7,449 bases of DNA from JAVBOP01 sp031550405 (GCA_031550405.1 JAVBOP010000114.1:1-7449), one strand, 5' to 3'. Numbered from the stretch's first letter, positions 1 to 6,199 are shown. Translations and numbers: made by a program. The notes: generated by a model not told the origin, from the letters alone.

Positions 1-1
1 A

Positions 2-253
2 AATATGCAACTTGTGCTATCGCTTGCGGTTATAAATATGAACATGACAGCTGAAGAAGCGCTGACTGCGGCAACGATAAATGGCGCCAAAGCGATGGAT
101 ATATCTGATATCACAGGCAGCCTGTCCGCAGGCAAGCAGGCAGATTTCATCATTGCGAACGCCGACAGTTATATTGATTTTTTCTATCATTTCGGCATTA
201 ACCATGTTGAATCCGTCTGGATAAAAGGCAGCCGCCAAGAACTTGAAAGCTAA
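2..253 (+). CDS. hutI: Imidazolonepropionase, C-terminal fragment (5' end outside window)
   Basis: This is the third enzyme of histidine degradation: it hydrolyses 4-imidazolone-5-propanoate to N-formimino-L-glutamate in the cytoplasm. Only the last 83 codons are present; the gene enters from the left edge in frame 2 and stops at TAA 251-253. The fragment opens with NMQLVLSLA, then MTAEEALTAATINGAKAM, GSLSAGKQADFII and YHFGINHVESVWIKG, which is the usual closing part of HutI and of the amidohydrolase superfamily (the GxLxxGKxAD segment returns to the small beta-sandwich domain). The metal ligands and catalytic residues lie upstream and cannot be checked. The ATG at base 5 is an internal methionine, not the start. 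Full-length HutI is about 410-420 residues, so roughly four fifths is missing here. Related amidohydrolases share the GKxAD part, but the YHFGxN segment favours HutI. Confidence 0.9.
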   Translation, partial: NMQLVLSLAVINMNMTAEEALTAATINGAKAMDISDITGSLSAGKQADFIIANADSYIDFFYHFGINHVESVWIKGSRQELES

Positions 254-267
254 TCAAATCTTTGATT

Positions 268-320
268 GGAAGCATAAGAAATGGAGATTGGGTGGGAAAC
301 GTTCTCCGCTTCCTATTTTT
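268..320 (+). terminator. Possible terminator downstream of hutI
   Basis: A 6-bp arm GGAAGC (268-273) pairs with GCTTCC (308-313). A 5-bp inner arm GGAGA (283-287) pairs with TCTCC (303-307), leaving a 9-base bulge on the left side only. TATTTTT follows (314-320), and the sequence stays T-rich to 329. It lies 15 bases after the hutI stop and just upstream of a predicted promoter, which fits the end of one unit and the start of another. The bulge makes it weak. Confidence 0.3.
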
Positions 321-325
321 ATTCT

Positions 326-356
326 TTTGCGGCGTGGCACGATTGTGTTATATTTG
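326..356 (+). promoter_or_regulatory. Bacteroidota-type promoter for the peptide transporter
   Basis: TTTG at 326-329 and TATATTTG at 349-356 are separated by exactly 19 bases. This matches the established Bacteroidota primary sigma consensus (TTTG at about -33, TAnnTTTG at about -7). Transcription would begin around 360-365, giving a leader of about 20 bases before the ATG at 383. No Shine-Dalgarno motif lies between, which is usual in this phylum. Confidence 0.65.
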
Positions 357-382
357 CTTTTTGTCTATAATGCAAATTATTT

Positions 383-1801
383 ATGGAAGAAACGAATAAA
401 ACTGCAAAAGCTAAATTCCCGCCTGTGTATTGGCTTGTCATCATCTTTGAATTTTTTGAGCGAGGTGCATACTATGGCATGATGAGCATACTCGCAGTAT
501 ACCTTACGGATAAATTAAATTTTACTGTAAGCGAAGCAGGCTCTGTACTTGGAATAATCCAGCCGACACTATACTTTCTGCCGATTCTAACTGGAGCAAT
601 CGCCGATAAAGTTGGATACCGCCGAATGCTCACAATTGCATTTGCGCTGTTAGGCAGCGGATATTTCCTGGCAAGCCAGGCAACGGAATATTTCACTGTT
701 TTCCTCTCCCTTGCCATAATGGCACTGGGCGCTGGCACATTTAAGCCCGTAATATCAGGCACAATTGCGCGCGTTACAAGCGAAAAAAACTCATCTGTCG
801 GCTTTGGCATTTTCTACTGGTCTATCAATCTGGGAGCCTTCCTGTTCCCATTATTCATAGTGCCGGCGCTGAAAGCCATTGACTGGAGCTATGTATTCAT
901 TGCCTCAAGTATATGCACGGGCTTAATGATACTGCCGGTAGTTTTCCTCTACAAGGAGCCGGTTAAAGCGGCAGCAGGCGAAGCCAAAGAATCCATTCCC
1001 AAAGCCGTTGCTTCCATTGCCAAAAAGATTATTGTTGTGTTTTCGGATTGGCGCTTCATACTCTTCATCCTTATATATTCTTTGTTTTGGGTGCTATATT
1101 TTCAGATGTATGGCACTGTGCTTTGGTATGTGCAGGCGTTTGTCGATGCCACGCCTTTGAACAATTTTATTAGCAGTCTGTTTGGTATAAACTGGTATTT
1201 TGATATTGAGCATGTTACTGTAATTAATGCACTTACAATAATATTGCTGCAGCTTGCAGTCTCCCGCATAGTCAAAAATACAGCGCCCATTCCCACTATT
1301 ATCGTTGGCTTGAGCATGGCAACGCTCGGCATGGCATTTCTGGCAATCAGTTCGAATATATGGATATTTATTTTGGGGCTGTTTACGTTTTCTATAGGCG
1401 AGATGACGGCACATCCTAAGTATATATCTTATCTGGGTCTTATAGCGCCGCATGATAAAAAAGCAACATATTTGGGCTTCGGTTTTCTGTATGGAGCATT
1501 TGGTTCGTTTATCGGAAGTTTCCTTGGTTCAAACTTATATGACAGGCTCGTAAATATACCTATTATAGAGCACATACGCTTGCAGCTTGCCAAATCGGGC
1601 ATTGCACTGGCAGAGCGCACTTCATTAGCCGAAGCATTAAAAACAGCAAACACAATTGGCATAAGTAATTATGATGTAATGATTTATGGTAATCCAACCA
1701 AACTATGGCTCATATTCACGCTCATAGGCATTGTTGCTGTGTTATTGCTAATATTTTACATAAAAAAAATAGCAAAGCCGGAAACTGGCAATGAATTATG
1801 A
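383..1801 (+). CDS. POT/PTR2-family proton-coupled oligopeptide transporter
   Basis: This is an inner-membrane major facilitator of the proton-dependent oligopeptide transporter family, expected to import di- and tripeptides with protons. The 472 residues are almost entirely hydrophobic helices and match bacterial POT length. Seen in order: ExxER at residues 23-27 followed by AYYGM (the proton-coupling motif of helix 1); DKVGYRR at 75-81 (facilitator loop 2-3 motif); GTFKP with K121, the conserved helix-4 lysine; FYWSINLGAF at 144-153 (PTR2 signature). A hydrophilic linker near 200-220 (KEPVKAAAGEAKE) joins the two halves. GEMTAHPKYISYLG in the second half matches the later POT consensus. The ATG at 383 lies about 20 bases after a strong promoter and gives a normal POT N-terminus. 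dapB follows after 39 bases and may share the transcript. The family call is secure; the exact substrate is inferred. Confidence 0.93.
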   Translation: MEETNKTAKAKFPPVYWLVIIFEFFERGAYYGMMSILAVYLTDKLNFTVSEAGSVLGIIQPTLYFLPILTGAIADKVGYRRMLTIAFALLGSGYFLASQATEYFTVFLSLAIMALGAGTFKPVISGTIARVTSEKNSSVGFGIFYWSINLGAFLFPLFIVPALKAIDWSYVFIASSICTGLMILPVVFLYKEPVKAAAGEAKESIPKAVASIAKKIIVVFSDWRFILFILIYSLFWVLYFQMYGTVLWYVQAFVDATPLNNFISSLFGINWYFDIEHVTVINALTIILLQLAVSRIVKNTAPIPTIIVGLSMATLGMAFLAISSNIWIFILGLFTFSIGEMTAHPKYISYLGLIAPHDKKATYLGFGFLYGAFGSFIGSFLGSNLYDRLVNIPIIEHIRLQLAKSGIALAERTSLAEALKTANTIGISNYDVMIYGNPTKLWLIFTLIGIVAVLLLIFYIKKIAKPETGNEL

Positions 1802-1840
1802 AAAAAAATTAATAAACACCACTAATTGGACTCTAAATGT

Positions 1841-2584
1841 ATGAATACAATTTTACCTAAAATAGCCATTATCGGATATGGAGCAATGGGAAAAAATATT
1901 GAGAACATTGCCCAAAGCCATAACATCGAGGTGAGCGATATTTTTGACATAAATAACCCTGTCAATCCCGATAAGCACTATGATTTTGACGTTGCTATTG
2001 ATTTTTCATATCCTGATGCTGTTTTGAAAAACGCTGAAATTCTTGCCAAACAAAATAAAAATATAGTTATTGGCACTACTGGATGGTACGGTAGAATGCC
2101 TGAATTATCCAATATTTGCGAAATACATAAAAATGGAATTATCTATTCTTCAAATTTTTCAATTGGGATGCAAATTTTTTTCAAAATCGTCGAAAATGCA
2201 ATGCAATATATAGATAAGTTCCATAGTTTTGATGTATTTATAAATGAAACACATCATCAAAACAAGGTGGACAGTCCGAGTGGAACGGCGAAATCGCTGA
2301 GTGAAATTGTGATAAATAATTCAAAAATCAAAGATATTATGCTTGCCGAAAATATCAATCGAAAAATTGAGCCGAATGAACTGCATGTTACAGCAACACG
2401 CGGCGGCAGTATTTTTGGAAAACACACTGTATTTTTCGATTCGCCAGAAGAGACAATAGAGCTTTCCCACAATGCAAAAAACCGCAATGGATTTGCAGAA
2501 GGAGCTATTTATGCGGCAAAATGGATATATAATAAAACAGGTTTGTACAATTTTAATGAATTATTTTTAATAAATCTCCAATAA
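1841..2584 (+). CDS. dapB: 4-hydroxy-tetrahydrodipicolinate reductase
   Basis: DapB reduces 4-hydroxy-tetrahydrodipicolinate to tetrahydrodipicolinate with NAD(P)H, in the pathway to diaminopimelate (peptidoglycan) and lysine. The 247 residues show the N-terminal Rossmann loop GYGAMGK (12-18), DFSYPDAV (54-61), GTTGW (78-82), the SSNFSIGM hinge (103-110) and the catalytic and substrate segment ETHHQNKVDSPSGTA (136-150). That segment holds the expected His pair (138-139), Lys142 and the SGT loop. The C-terminal half continues with TRGGSIFGKHTVFF and ends normally. DSPSGTA replaces the more common DAPSGTA, a mild change. Start choice: an in-frame TTG at 1826 would add five residues, but the ATG at 1841 puts the first beta-strand at the usual distance. 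The gene is shorter than the roughly 270-residue proteobacterial enzyme because of short loops in the first domain, not truncation. It follows the transporter by 39 bases and converges on purN. Confidence 0.96.
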   Translation: MNTILPKIAIIGYGAMGKNIENIAQSHNIEVSDIFDINNPVNPDKHYDFDVAIDFSYPDAVLKNAEILAKQNKNIVIGTTGWYGRMPELSNICEIHKNGIIYSSNFSIGMQIFFKIVENAMQYIDKFHSFDVFINETHHQNKVDSPSGTAKSLSEIVINNSKIKDIMLAENINRKIEPNELHVTATRGGSIFGKHTVFFDSPEETIELSHNAKNRNGFAEGAIYAAKWIYNKTGLYNFNELFLINLQ

Positions 2585-2607
2585 AAATACAAAATATCAC
2601 GCTAAAA

Positions 2608-3216
2608 TCAAACCACATCATTGCCAACAATACTCTCGCCTTGGGAAATTTTGATGAGAACATCTGTATACAAGGCATGCTCAATTTCCAAAACACGGGC
2701 TGCCAATGTCTCTGGAGTGTCGTCAGGTTGCACCATAACCTGCATTTGCCCTAAAATTTTGCCCGAATCATACTCCGAATTGACAAGATGAACGGTTGCA
2801 CCACTGACCTGCTCGCCTGCCTGCAAAACCGCCCGGTGCACATTCATGCCATACATTCCACGCCCGCCAAATTTGGGGAGAAGAGCGGGGTGAATATTCA
2901 GCACGCAGCCGCTGAATGCCTCAATCAGGCAATGAGAAACAGGCTTCATATAACCCGCAAGTATAACTGTGTTAACTTTATGGTATTTAAATAGTTCAGT
3001 TATTTTATCGTCAACATGGCTGGGATGCGTTTTTTCGCTTATATGGTAATTGGGAATAGCATGTTTCTGCGCTCTTTGCAAAGCTCCTGACTGCGAATTA
3101 TTAGAAATAACAGCACACAAATTAGCTTGCAATCTGCCATCATGCACGCTATTGATTATGGCTTGCATATTTGAGCCGCCATGAGAGCATAGAAATCCTA
3201 AATTTAATATTTTCAT
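2608..3216 (-). CDS. purN: Phosphoribosylglycinamide formyltransferase (GAR transformylase)
   Basis: PurN transfers a formyl group from 10-formyl-tetrahydrofolate to glycinamide ribonucleotide in de novo purine synthesis, in the cytoplasm. The 202 residues match normal PurN length. Visible are the phosphate-binding GGSN loop (13-16), ILAGYMKP (85-92), NIHPALLPKFGG (107-118) and YDSG (149-152). N107, H109 and D150 correspond to the established catalytic trio of E. coli PurN (N106, H108, D144). SGATVHLV and DTPETLAARVLEIEH are also typical, so the enzyme should be active. The ATG at 3216 lies 4 bases after the stop of the rhomboid-like gene, which suggests translational coupling in one operon. 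The gap to the dapB stop is 23 bases with no obvious terminator hairpin. One 60-base block counted here is about 57% GC, the highest I found in the window. Confidence 0.96.
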   Translation of the reverse strand: MKILNLGFLCSHGGSNMQAIINSVHDGRLQANLCAVISNNSQSGALQRAQKHAIPNYHISEKTHPSHVDDKITELFKYHKVNTVILAGYMKPVSHCLIEAFSGCVLNIHPALLPKFGGRGMYGMNVHRAVLQAGEQVSGATVHLVNSEYDSGKILGQMQVMVQPDDTPETLAARVLEIEHALYTDVLIKISQGESIVGNDVV

Positions 3217-3220
3217 TAAA

Positions 3221-4093
3221 CTATAGAGAGCGTGAATATTCTTCTAAAAAAATAATTTCTTCTTTTGAAAGAGAATCCTTGCCGTCAATTATGATTTTAT
3301 CCAAGATTATATTAAGCTGCTCCTCGTTTTCTACAGGGTTTTCTCCTATTTTCGGTGAGACAACATGTTGATTGTTTTTTAAACTTTTATTAATAAATCT
3401 TTTGAAATCGGTATTTGCATGTATTGCCATACTGATTTCTTCGTACGTTGGCATTCGCATTGTTCGCATTGGCTTCATTGACATTTTGGCTTTTCTTATG
3501 CGGTTTTTTATTAACCGATTGATTTGCAAGTATATTAAGCAAGCTACTATTATGCCCAGCACTGAAATTGCAAGCGCTGGCAAGATGGAGAAAAATCCAT
3601 AATTTACTGCTGTAAAATACTTAAATATGCTCCAAAAAAAGACCGCAGCAGAAGATATTACCAAAGCCGGATATTTTTCTGCTATCACCTTGCTTTTGAA
3701 TAGCAGCAATAAATACAGGACAAATACAAAGAATGAAATGCCTTCCATTCCTCCCAACACAACGCCGCTGTCGGCAAAAATCATCGTAGTTATTGAGCCA
3801 AGCACGAATGAAACAAGGAATAGAAATAAGGGATACAGTTTGGTGCTTAAAAAGTTTTCAACATGCGGAGAAATGAACAGAAACATGATGACAAACAGGA
3901 AAGTGCTTTCTACAGAACCAAAAAAAAATGGGAACGAAAATAATCGCCAATATTCAAAATTTCCGACAATACGCCCTGTTTCCAGCGCAAATGTATTAAA
4001 CAAAAAGCCGGAGAGCGCAAAATCTATTATATTTATTGCCGAAATAAATAACGTAAATAAAAGAGAAAATGATATTTTTTGGTGCTTTTTCAC
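3221..4093 (-). CDS. Rhomboid-like membrane protein, probably catalytically inactive
   Basis: A 290-residue integral membrane protein with about six hydrophobic helices (near 8-31, 53-75, 86-106, 111-132, 144-163, 168-190), a basic linker (192-214) and a soluble C-terminus. Several features match the rhomboid fold: EYWRLFSFPF with the loop-1 WR pair (49-50), PHVEN after helix 2 (76-80), and GGMEGISFF (114-122) where active rhomboids carry GxSG. Here the serine position is Glu117. No histidine occurs in helix 6 (160-190), and the helix-2 His and Asn are also absent, so the Ser-His dyad is gone. The tail DKIIIDGKDSLSKEEIIFLEEYS (265-287, with key residues DKI, G271, L275, KEE, FL) resembles the DUF6576 tail of Bacteroidota rhomboids. 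The GTG start is preceded directly by an in-frame stop, so no longer form exists. The stop is TAG. It sits 15 bases after nuoE and 4 before purN. Its function is unknown; a chaperone-like or pseudoprotease role is only inference. Confidence 0.75.
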   Translation of the reverse strand: MKKHQKISFSLLFTLFISAINIIDFALSGFLFNTFALETGRIVGNFEYWRLFSFPFFFGSVESTFLFVIMFLFISPHVENFLSTKLYPLFLFLVSFVLGSITTMIFADSGVVLGGMEGISFFVFVLYLLLLFKSKVIAEKYPALVISSAAVFFWSIFKYFTAVNYGFFSILPALAISVLGIIVACLIYLQINRLIKNRIRKAKMSMKPMRTMRMPTYEEISMAIHANTDFKRFINKSLKNNQHVVSPKIGENPVENEEQLNIILDKIIIDGKDSLSKEEIIFLEEYSRSL

Positions 4094-4108
4094 TTATTAT
4101 ACTTGATA

Positions 4109-4582
4109 TTAATCTAAAGAATGTATTAACTGTTCCAACTTCCCGATAGTAATATTTTCGTAGTAATCCTCGTTGATAGCAATCATTGGCGAGCCTCCGC
4201 AGGCGCCCATACATTCTACTTCTTCGAGCGAAAATTTACCGTCTTGCGTTCTTTCCATATTTCCTATTTGCAGTTTTTCGGAAACATAGTTGAAAATCTT
4301 TACTCCTTCGCGCAACATACACGAAACATTCGTGCAAACCTGTATATGATATTTGCCCACCGGTTTTTTGTAAAACATCGTGTAAAACGTTGCTACACCT
4401 TCAACTTTCGATGGTGACACCTCAAGCAATTCGGCGATATATTTGATAACGTCGTGTGAAATCCAGCCAAATTTTTTCTGCGCCATCCACATCACAGGCA
4501 TTATCGCTGCTTCTTTCGAGGGATATTTCGATTGAATTTTAGTTAAATCTGCAAGCTCTTCTTGAGAGAATATTATTTCCAT
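4109..4582 (-). CDS. nuoE: NuoE-type thioredoxin-like [2Fe-2S] subunit
   Basis: This protein carries one [2Fe-2S] cluster on a thioredoxin-like fold and normally works beside a NuoF-type flavoprotein that oxidises NADH, in complex I or in bifurcating hydrogenases. From the ATG at 4582 it has 157 residues: a helical N-terminal part (about 1-65, with KFGWIS and VEGVATFYTMF) and then the cluster domain. The four ligands are C83 and C88 (CTNVSC, C-x4-C) and C124 and C128 (CMGAC, C-x3-C). Wording around the cysteines (GKYHIQVCTNVSCMLR, EVECMGAC, INEDYYENIT) looks closer to respiratory complex I NuoE than to the hydrogenase subunit HydC, though this is from memory. A TTG at 4600 could add six residues, but it overlaps a promoter-like box and is less likely. 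No nuoF, nuoG or other partner is visible, and the genes on each side are unrelated. It is probably the first gene of an operon with the rhomboid-like gene and purN. Confidence 0.88.
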   Translation of the reverse strand: MEIIFSQEELADLTKIQSKYPSKEAAIMPVMWMAQKKFGWISHDVIKYIAELLEVSPSKVEGVATFYTMFYKKPVGKYHIQVCTNVSCMLREGVKIFNYVSEKLQIGNMERTQDGKFSLEEVECMGACGGSPMIAINEDYYENITIGKLEQLIHSLD

Positions 4583-4597
4583 ATCTATAAATTGTTT

Positions 4598-4625
4598 CAA
4601 ACCTATGATTTGTTTTCTTCAACAA
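4598..4625 (-). promoter_or_regulatory. Weak candidate promoter for the nuoE-rhomboid-purN cluster
   Basis: On the minus strand TAGGTTTG (4605-4598) matches TAnnTTTG in full. A TTG (4625-4623) lies 17 bases upstream, closer than the usual 19-21, so the match is incomplete. Transcription would start near 4592 and leave a leader of only about 10 bases before the ATG at 4582. The surrounding gap (4583-4686) has no other gene. Confidence 0.3.
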
Positions 4626-4686
4626 CTAAAATTACAAAAAAAAACACTAACCTCAAAATTTTAAAATTATAATCTATCTCTATGAT

Positions 4687-5832
4687 TTATGAATTTTTAT
4701 TCATAAATATATCTGAATATAACTTGCTGACGGCATTGGCTACATCTTCAAGCGGAATGGCTGAAATATTGGGCGCCGATGTTTCAACTGCAATGTATTT
4801 CGATTTGTAGGGATACCAGGGGGCATGCGTCGTATCTGCATTATAAATATACAGGATAACGGCAGGAATTGAAAAAGCGGAAGCAAGATGCACTATTGAA
4901 GTATCCGGCGATATAATCAAATTGCATGTCGAAGTTTCTGCTACAAACTGGTCAAAATTCTCGCAAATTTTTGTAATTATTTGAGGATGATTGGCTTTGA
5001 GAAAATCCGCATCTTGCTGATAATCAGCGGTAAAAAATAATTGGATTTCTGAATCGTAATAATTTAACTCTATAAATTTAATAAGATTAGAATTGTTTTC
5101 CCTTCCCCAGAATCTGCTGCGACCGCCGCCTGCTAAATTAATTCCAAAGCGAAATTTGCTGTTTTTGTTCATCGGATTTTGCAGCAAATCATACTCCAAA
5201 TGCAAATTTTCCTCTTGTGGATTGACGCCAAATGCCAGCAATAAGTTCGCTGTCCGCTCAACAATATGGCTTGAAAATCTATCCAGCATAGGCACAGTGT
5301 AGTCATAAATGTGCGAATTTTTTTTATCAATTCCTATCGCAAATATAGGAGCAATATACTTAATCAATAAAGCGGACGTTGTGGAAGGATTATCGAATAA
5401 GTCAATAATTATATCATACTTATTCCGTCGGAGAGACTTAATCAAATTCAATATATTTATGATTTTTTTTTCATAAATCCAAATGTTGTCTACATATTTT
5501 TTCACGCATGTTTGAGCAGAAATATTTGATTTACTGAGCAAAATATCTATTCTGGCTTTAGGATTATATTTTCGCAAAATTCTAATAAAAGAAGTGGAAA
5601 TTATCAAATCGCCAATTTTATCGTGCCGCAACAGCAGAATTTTGCGTTCCTGCGGCAAAAGAAAAACGTTATTTATCGAATTCAGGTGATATGTTTTTCT
5701 GTTTTCAAAAATAATTTTATTAATAATTTTTTTACTTTCCTGCTCAATGCGTTTTAGGATTTTGCTCAAAATTTTTATACCAACATTAATAATTACAAAC
5801 AGCACAGCTAAAAATACGCAAAAAATATTCAT
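4687..5832 (-). CDS. Glycosyltransferase family 9 (heptosyltransferase-like), membrane-anchored
   Basis: Family 9 glycosyltransferases add heptose or related sugars to the lipopolysaccharide core at the cytoplasmic face of the inner membrane. The 381 residues begin with a hydrophobic helix (about 3-22) and a lysine-rich amphipathic stretch (23-46), so the enzyme is likely tethered to the membrane; many family 9 enzymes lack such an anchor. The catalytic fold starts with KILLLRHDKIGDLIIS (64-79; the IGD at 73-75 is the family N-terminal motif). The nucleotide-sugar domain contains NLAGGGRSRFWG and SPDTSIVHLASA (308-319), with D310 and H315 in the family pattern D-x-x-x-x-H-L-A. Start choice: a TTG at 5868 would add 12 residues, but the ATG at 5832 starts right before the hydrophobic helix. 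Counted 60-base blocks range from 25% to 50% GC, poorest in the N-terminal half, as often seen in surface-polysaccharide genes. The donor sugar and acceptor cannot be read from sequence. Confidence 0.85.
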   Translation of the reverse strand: MNIFCVFLAVLFVIINVGIKILSKILKRIEQESKKIINKIIFENRKTYHLNSINNVFLLPQERKILLLRHDKIGDLIISTSFIRILRKYNPKARIDILLSKSNISAQTCVKKYVDNIWIYEKKIINILNLIKSLRRNKYDIIIDLFDNPSTTSALLIKYIAPIFAIGIDKKNSHIYDYTVPMLDRFSSHIVERTANLLLAFGVNPQEENLHLEYDLLQNPMNKNSKFRFGINLAGGGRSRFWGRENNSNLIKFIELNYYDSEIQLFFTADYQQDADFLKANHPQIITKICENFDQFVAETSTCNLIISPDTSIVHLASAFSIPAVILYIYNADTTHAPWYPYKSKYIAVETSAPNISAIPLEDVANAVSKLYSDIFMNKNS

Positions 5833-5889
5833 ATCTACAAATGGCACTGACAAAAATAATTCGCACAATGTATAAAACTGAGTATATTT

Positions 5890-5943
5890 TTATGAATATT
5901 TTTTCATAATTCTACGTAATAATTAGCTTATAGAATTATAAGC
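5890..5943. repeat. Three overlapping, mutually exclusive hairpins
   Basis: TTATGA (5890-5895) pairs with TCATAA (5904-5909). ATAATTCTA (5906-5914) pairs with TAGAATTAT (5931-5939), a perfect 9-bp stem. GCTTATA (5926-5932) pairs with TATAAGC (5937-5943) around the loop GAAT. The middle stem shares bases with both others, so it cannot form together with either one. The stems are AT-rich and some chance pairing is expected. Confidence 0.4.
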
Positions 5944-5964
5944 AACTTAAAATTAAAGATATTG

Positions 5965-6196
5965 TAAATAGAGAGATACATTTATTGCCTCATTAACCAT
6001 TTATATTTCAACGACTTAAATGCCTGCAACCTTATCGCATACAAAACAAAATAAAGCATTGGAATATGCTATAATATTATAAACCAGAGGTCTCAAAAAA
6101 ATTCATAAATCTTGTATGCGGCGAATGCTGTTTATAATCTGTTTTATGCAATTACGTCTTATTCTTACTGTAATCGATAAAACATCTCTCTATTTA
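5965..6196. repeat. 13-bp perfect inverted repeat flanking the hydG leader
   Basis: TAAATAGAGAGAT (5965-5977) and ATCTCTCTATTTA (6184-6196) are exact reverse complements separated by 206 bases. The right arm ends 3 bases before the hydG ATG at 6200. I see no target-site duplication outside the arms, so a mobile element is not supported. A paired operator or long-range RNA pairing is possible. Confidence 0.5.
6140..6184 (+). promoter_or_regulatory. Hairpin directly upstream of the hydG start
   Basis: TGTTTTAT (6140-6147) pairs with ATAAAACA (6177-6184). Inside, after a small internal loop (GCA against CG), ATTAC (6151-6155) pairs with GTAAT (6170-6174), closing a 14-base loop. The structure ends 15 bases before the ATG at 6200, so in the hydG messenger it would lie in the translation initiation region. 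Its last base overlaps the right arm of the 13-bp repeat. A regulatory role is inferred only from position. Confidence 0.4.
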
Positions 6197-6199
6197 AAT

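Larger units (their letters stand above)
5833..6199. other. Divergent AT-rich intergenic region with many inverted repeats
   Basis: This 367-base gap lies between the divergent glycosyltransferase and hydG and holds no convincing gene. It contains several inverted repeats, listed separately: overlapping hairpins at 5890-5943, a 13-bp pair at 5965-5977 and 6184-6196, a 9-bp pair CGCATACAA (6036-6044) and TTGTATGCG (6112-6120), AGCAT/ATGCT at 6055-6070 followed by the 10-base palindrome ATAATATTAT (6071-6080), and a hairpin at 6140-6184. I found no full TTTG-N19-TAnnTTTG promoter toward hydG. Toward the glycosyltransferase there is a TATTTTTG box (5858-5851) without a matching -33 element. Confidence 0.6.

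Noticed and set aside
1094..1453. Open frame of 119 codons on the minus strand inside the transporter gene
   Set aside because: It lies wholly inside a well-supported transporter gene and its translation has no recognisable motif.
1826..1840. TTG start for dapB at 1826
   Set aside because: The ATG at 1841 puts the Rossmann strand at the usual distance from the N-terminus; the five extra residues add nothing family-like.
2585..2607. Terminator between the convergent dapB and purN genes
   Set aside because: Only 23 AT-rich bases separate the stops, and I find no stem of useful length there.
3627..4106. Open frame of 159 codons on the plus strand opposite the rhomboid-like gene
   Set aside because: Its translation is low in hydrophobic residues and shows no recognisable domain; it mirrors the membrane-protein codons on the other strand.
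5851..5858. Promoter for the glycosyltransferase (TATTTTTG on the minus strand)
   Set aside because: The -7 box matches TAnnTTTG, but no TTG lies 19-21 bases upstream, and such boxes occur by chance in sequence this AT-rich.
5833..5868. TTG start for the glycosyltransferase at 5868
   Set aside because: The ATG at 5832 directly precedes the hydrophobic anchor, and a promoter-like TATTTTTG box (5858-5851) would fall inside the longer frame.
5965..6196. Miniature transposable element bounded by the 13-bp inverted repeat
   Set aside because: The bases flanking the arms (ATTG on the left, AATA on the right) show no target-site duplication, and no second copy is seen in the window.
6116..6199. 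Longer HydG start at the ATG 6116
   Set aside because: It would add 28 hydrophobic residues unlike known HydG N-termini and would place the leader hairpin inside the coding region. The ATG at 6200 fits the family.
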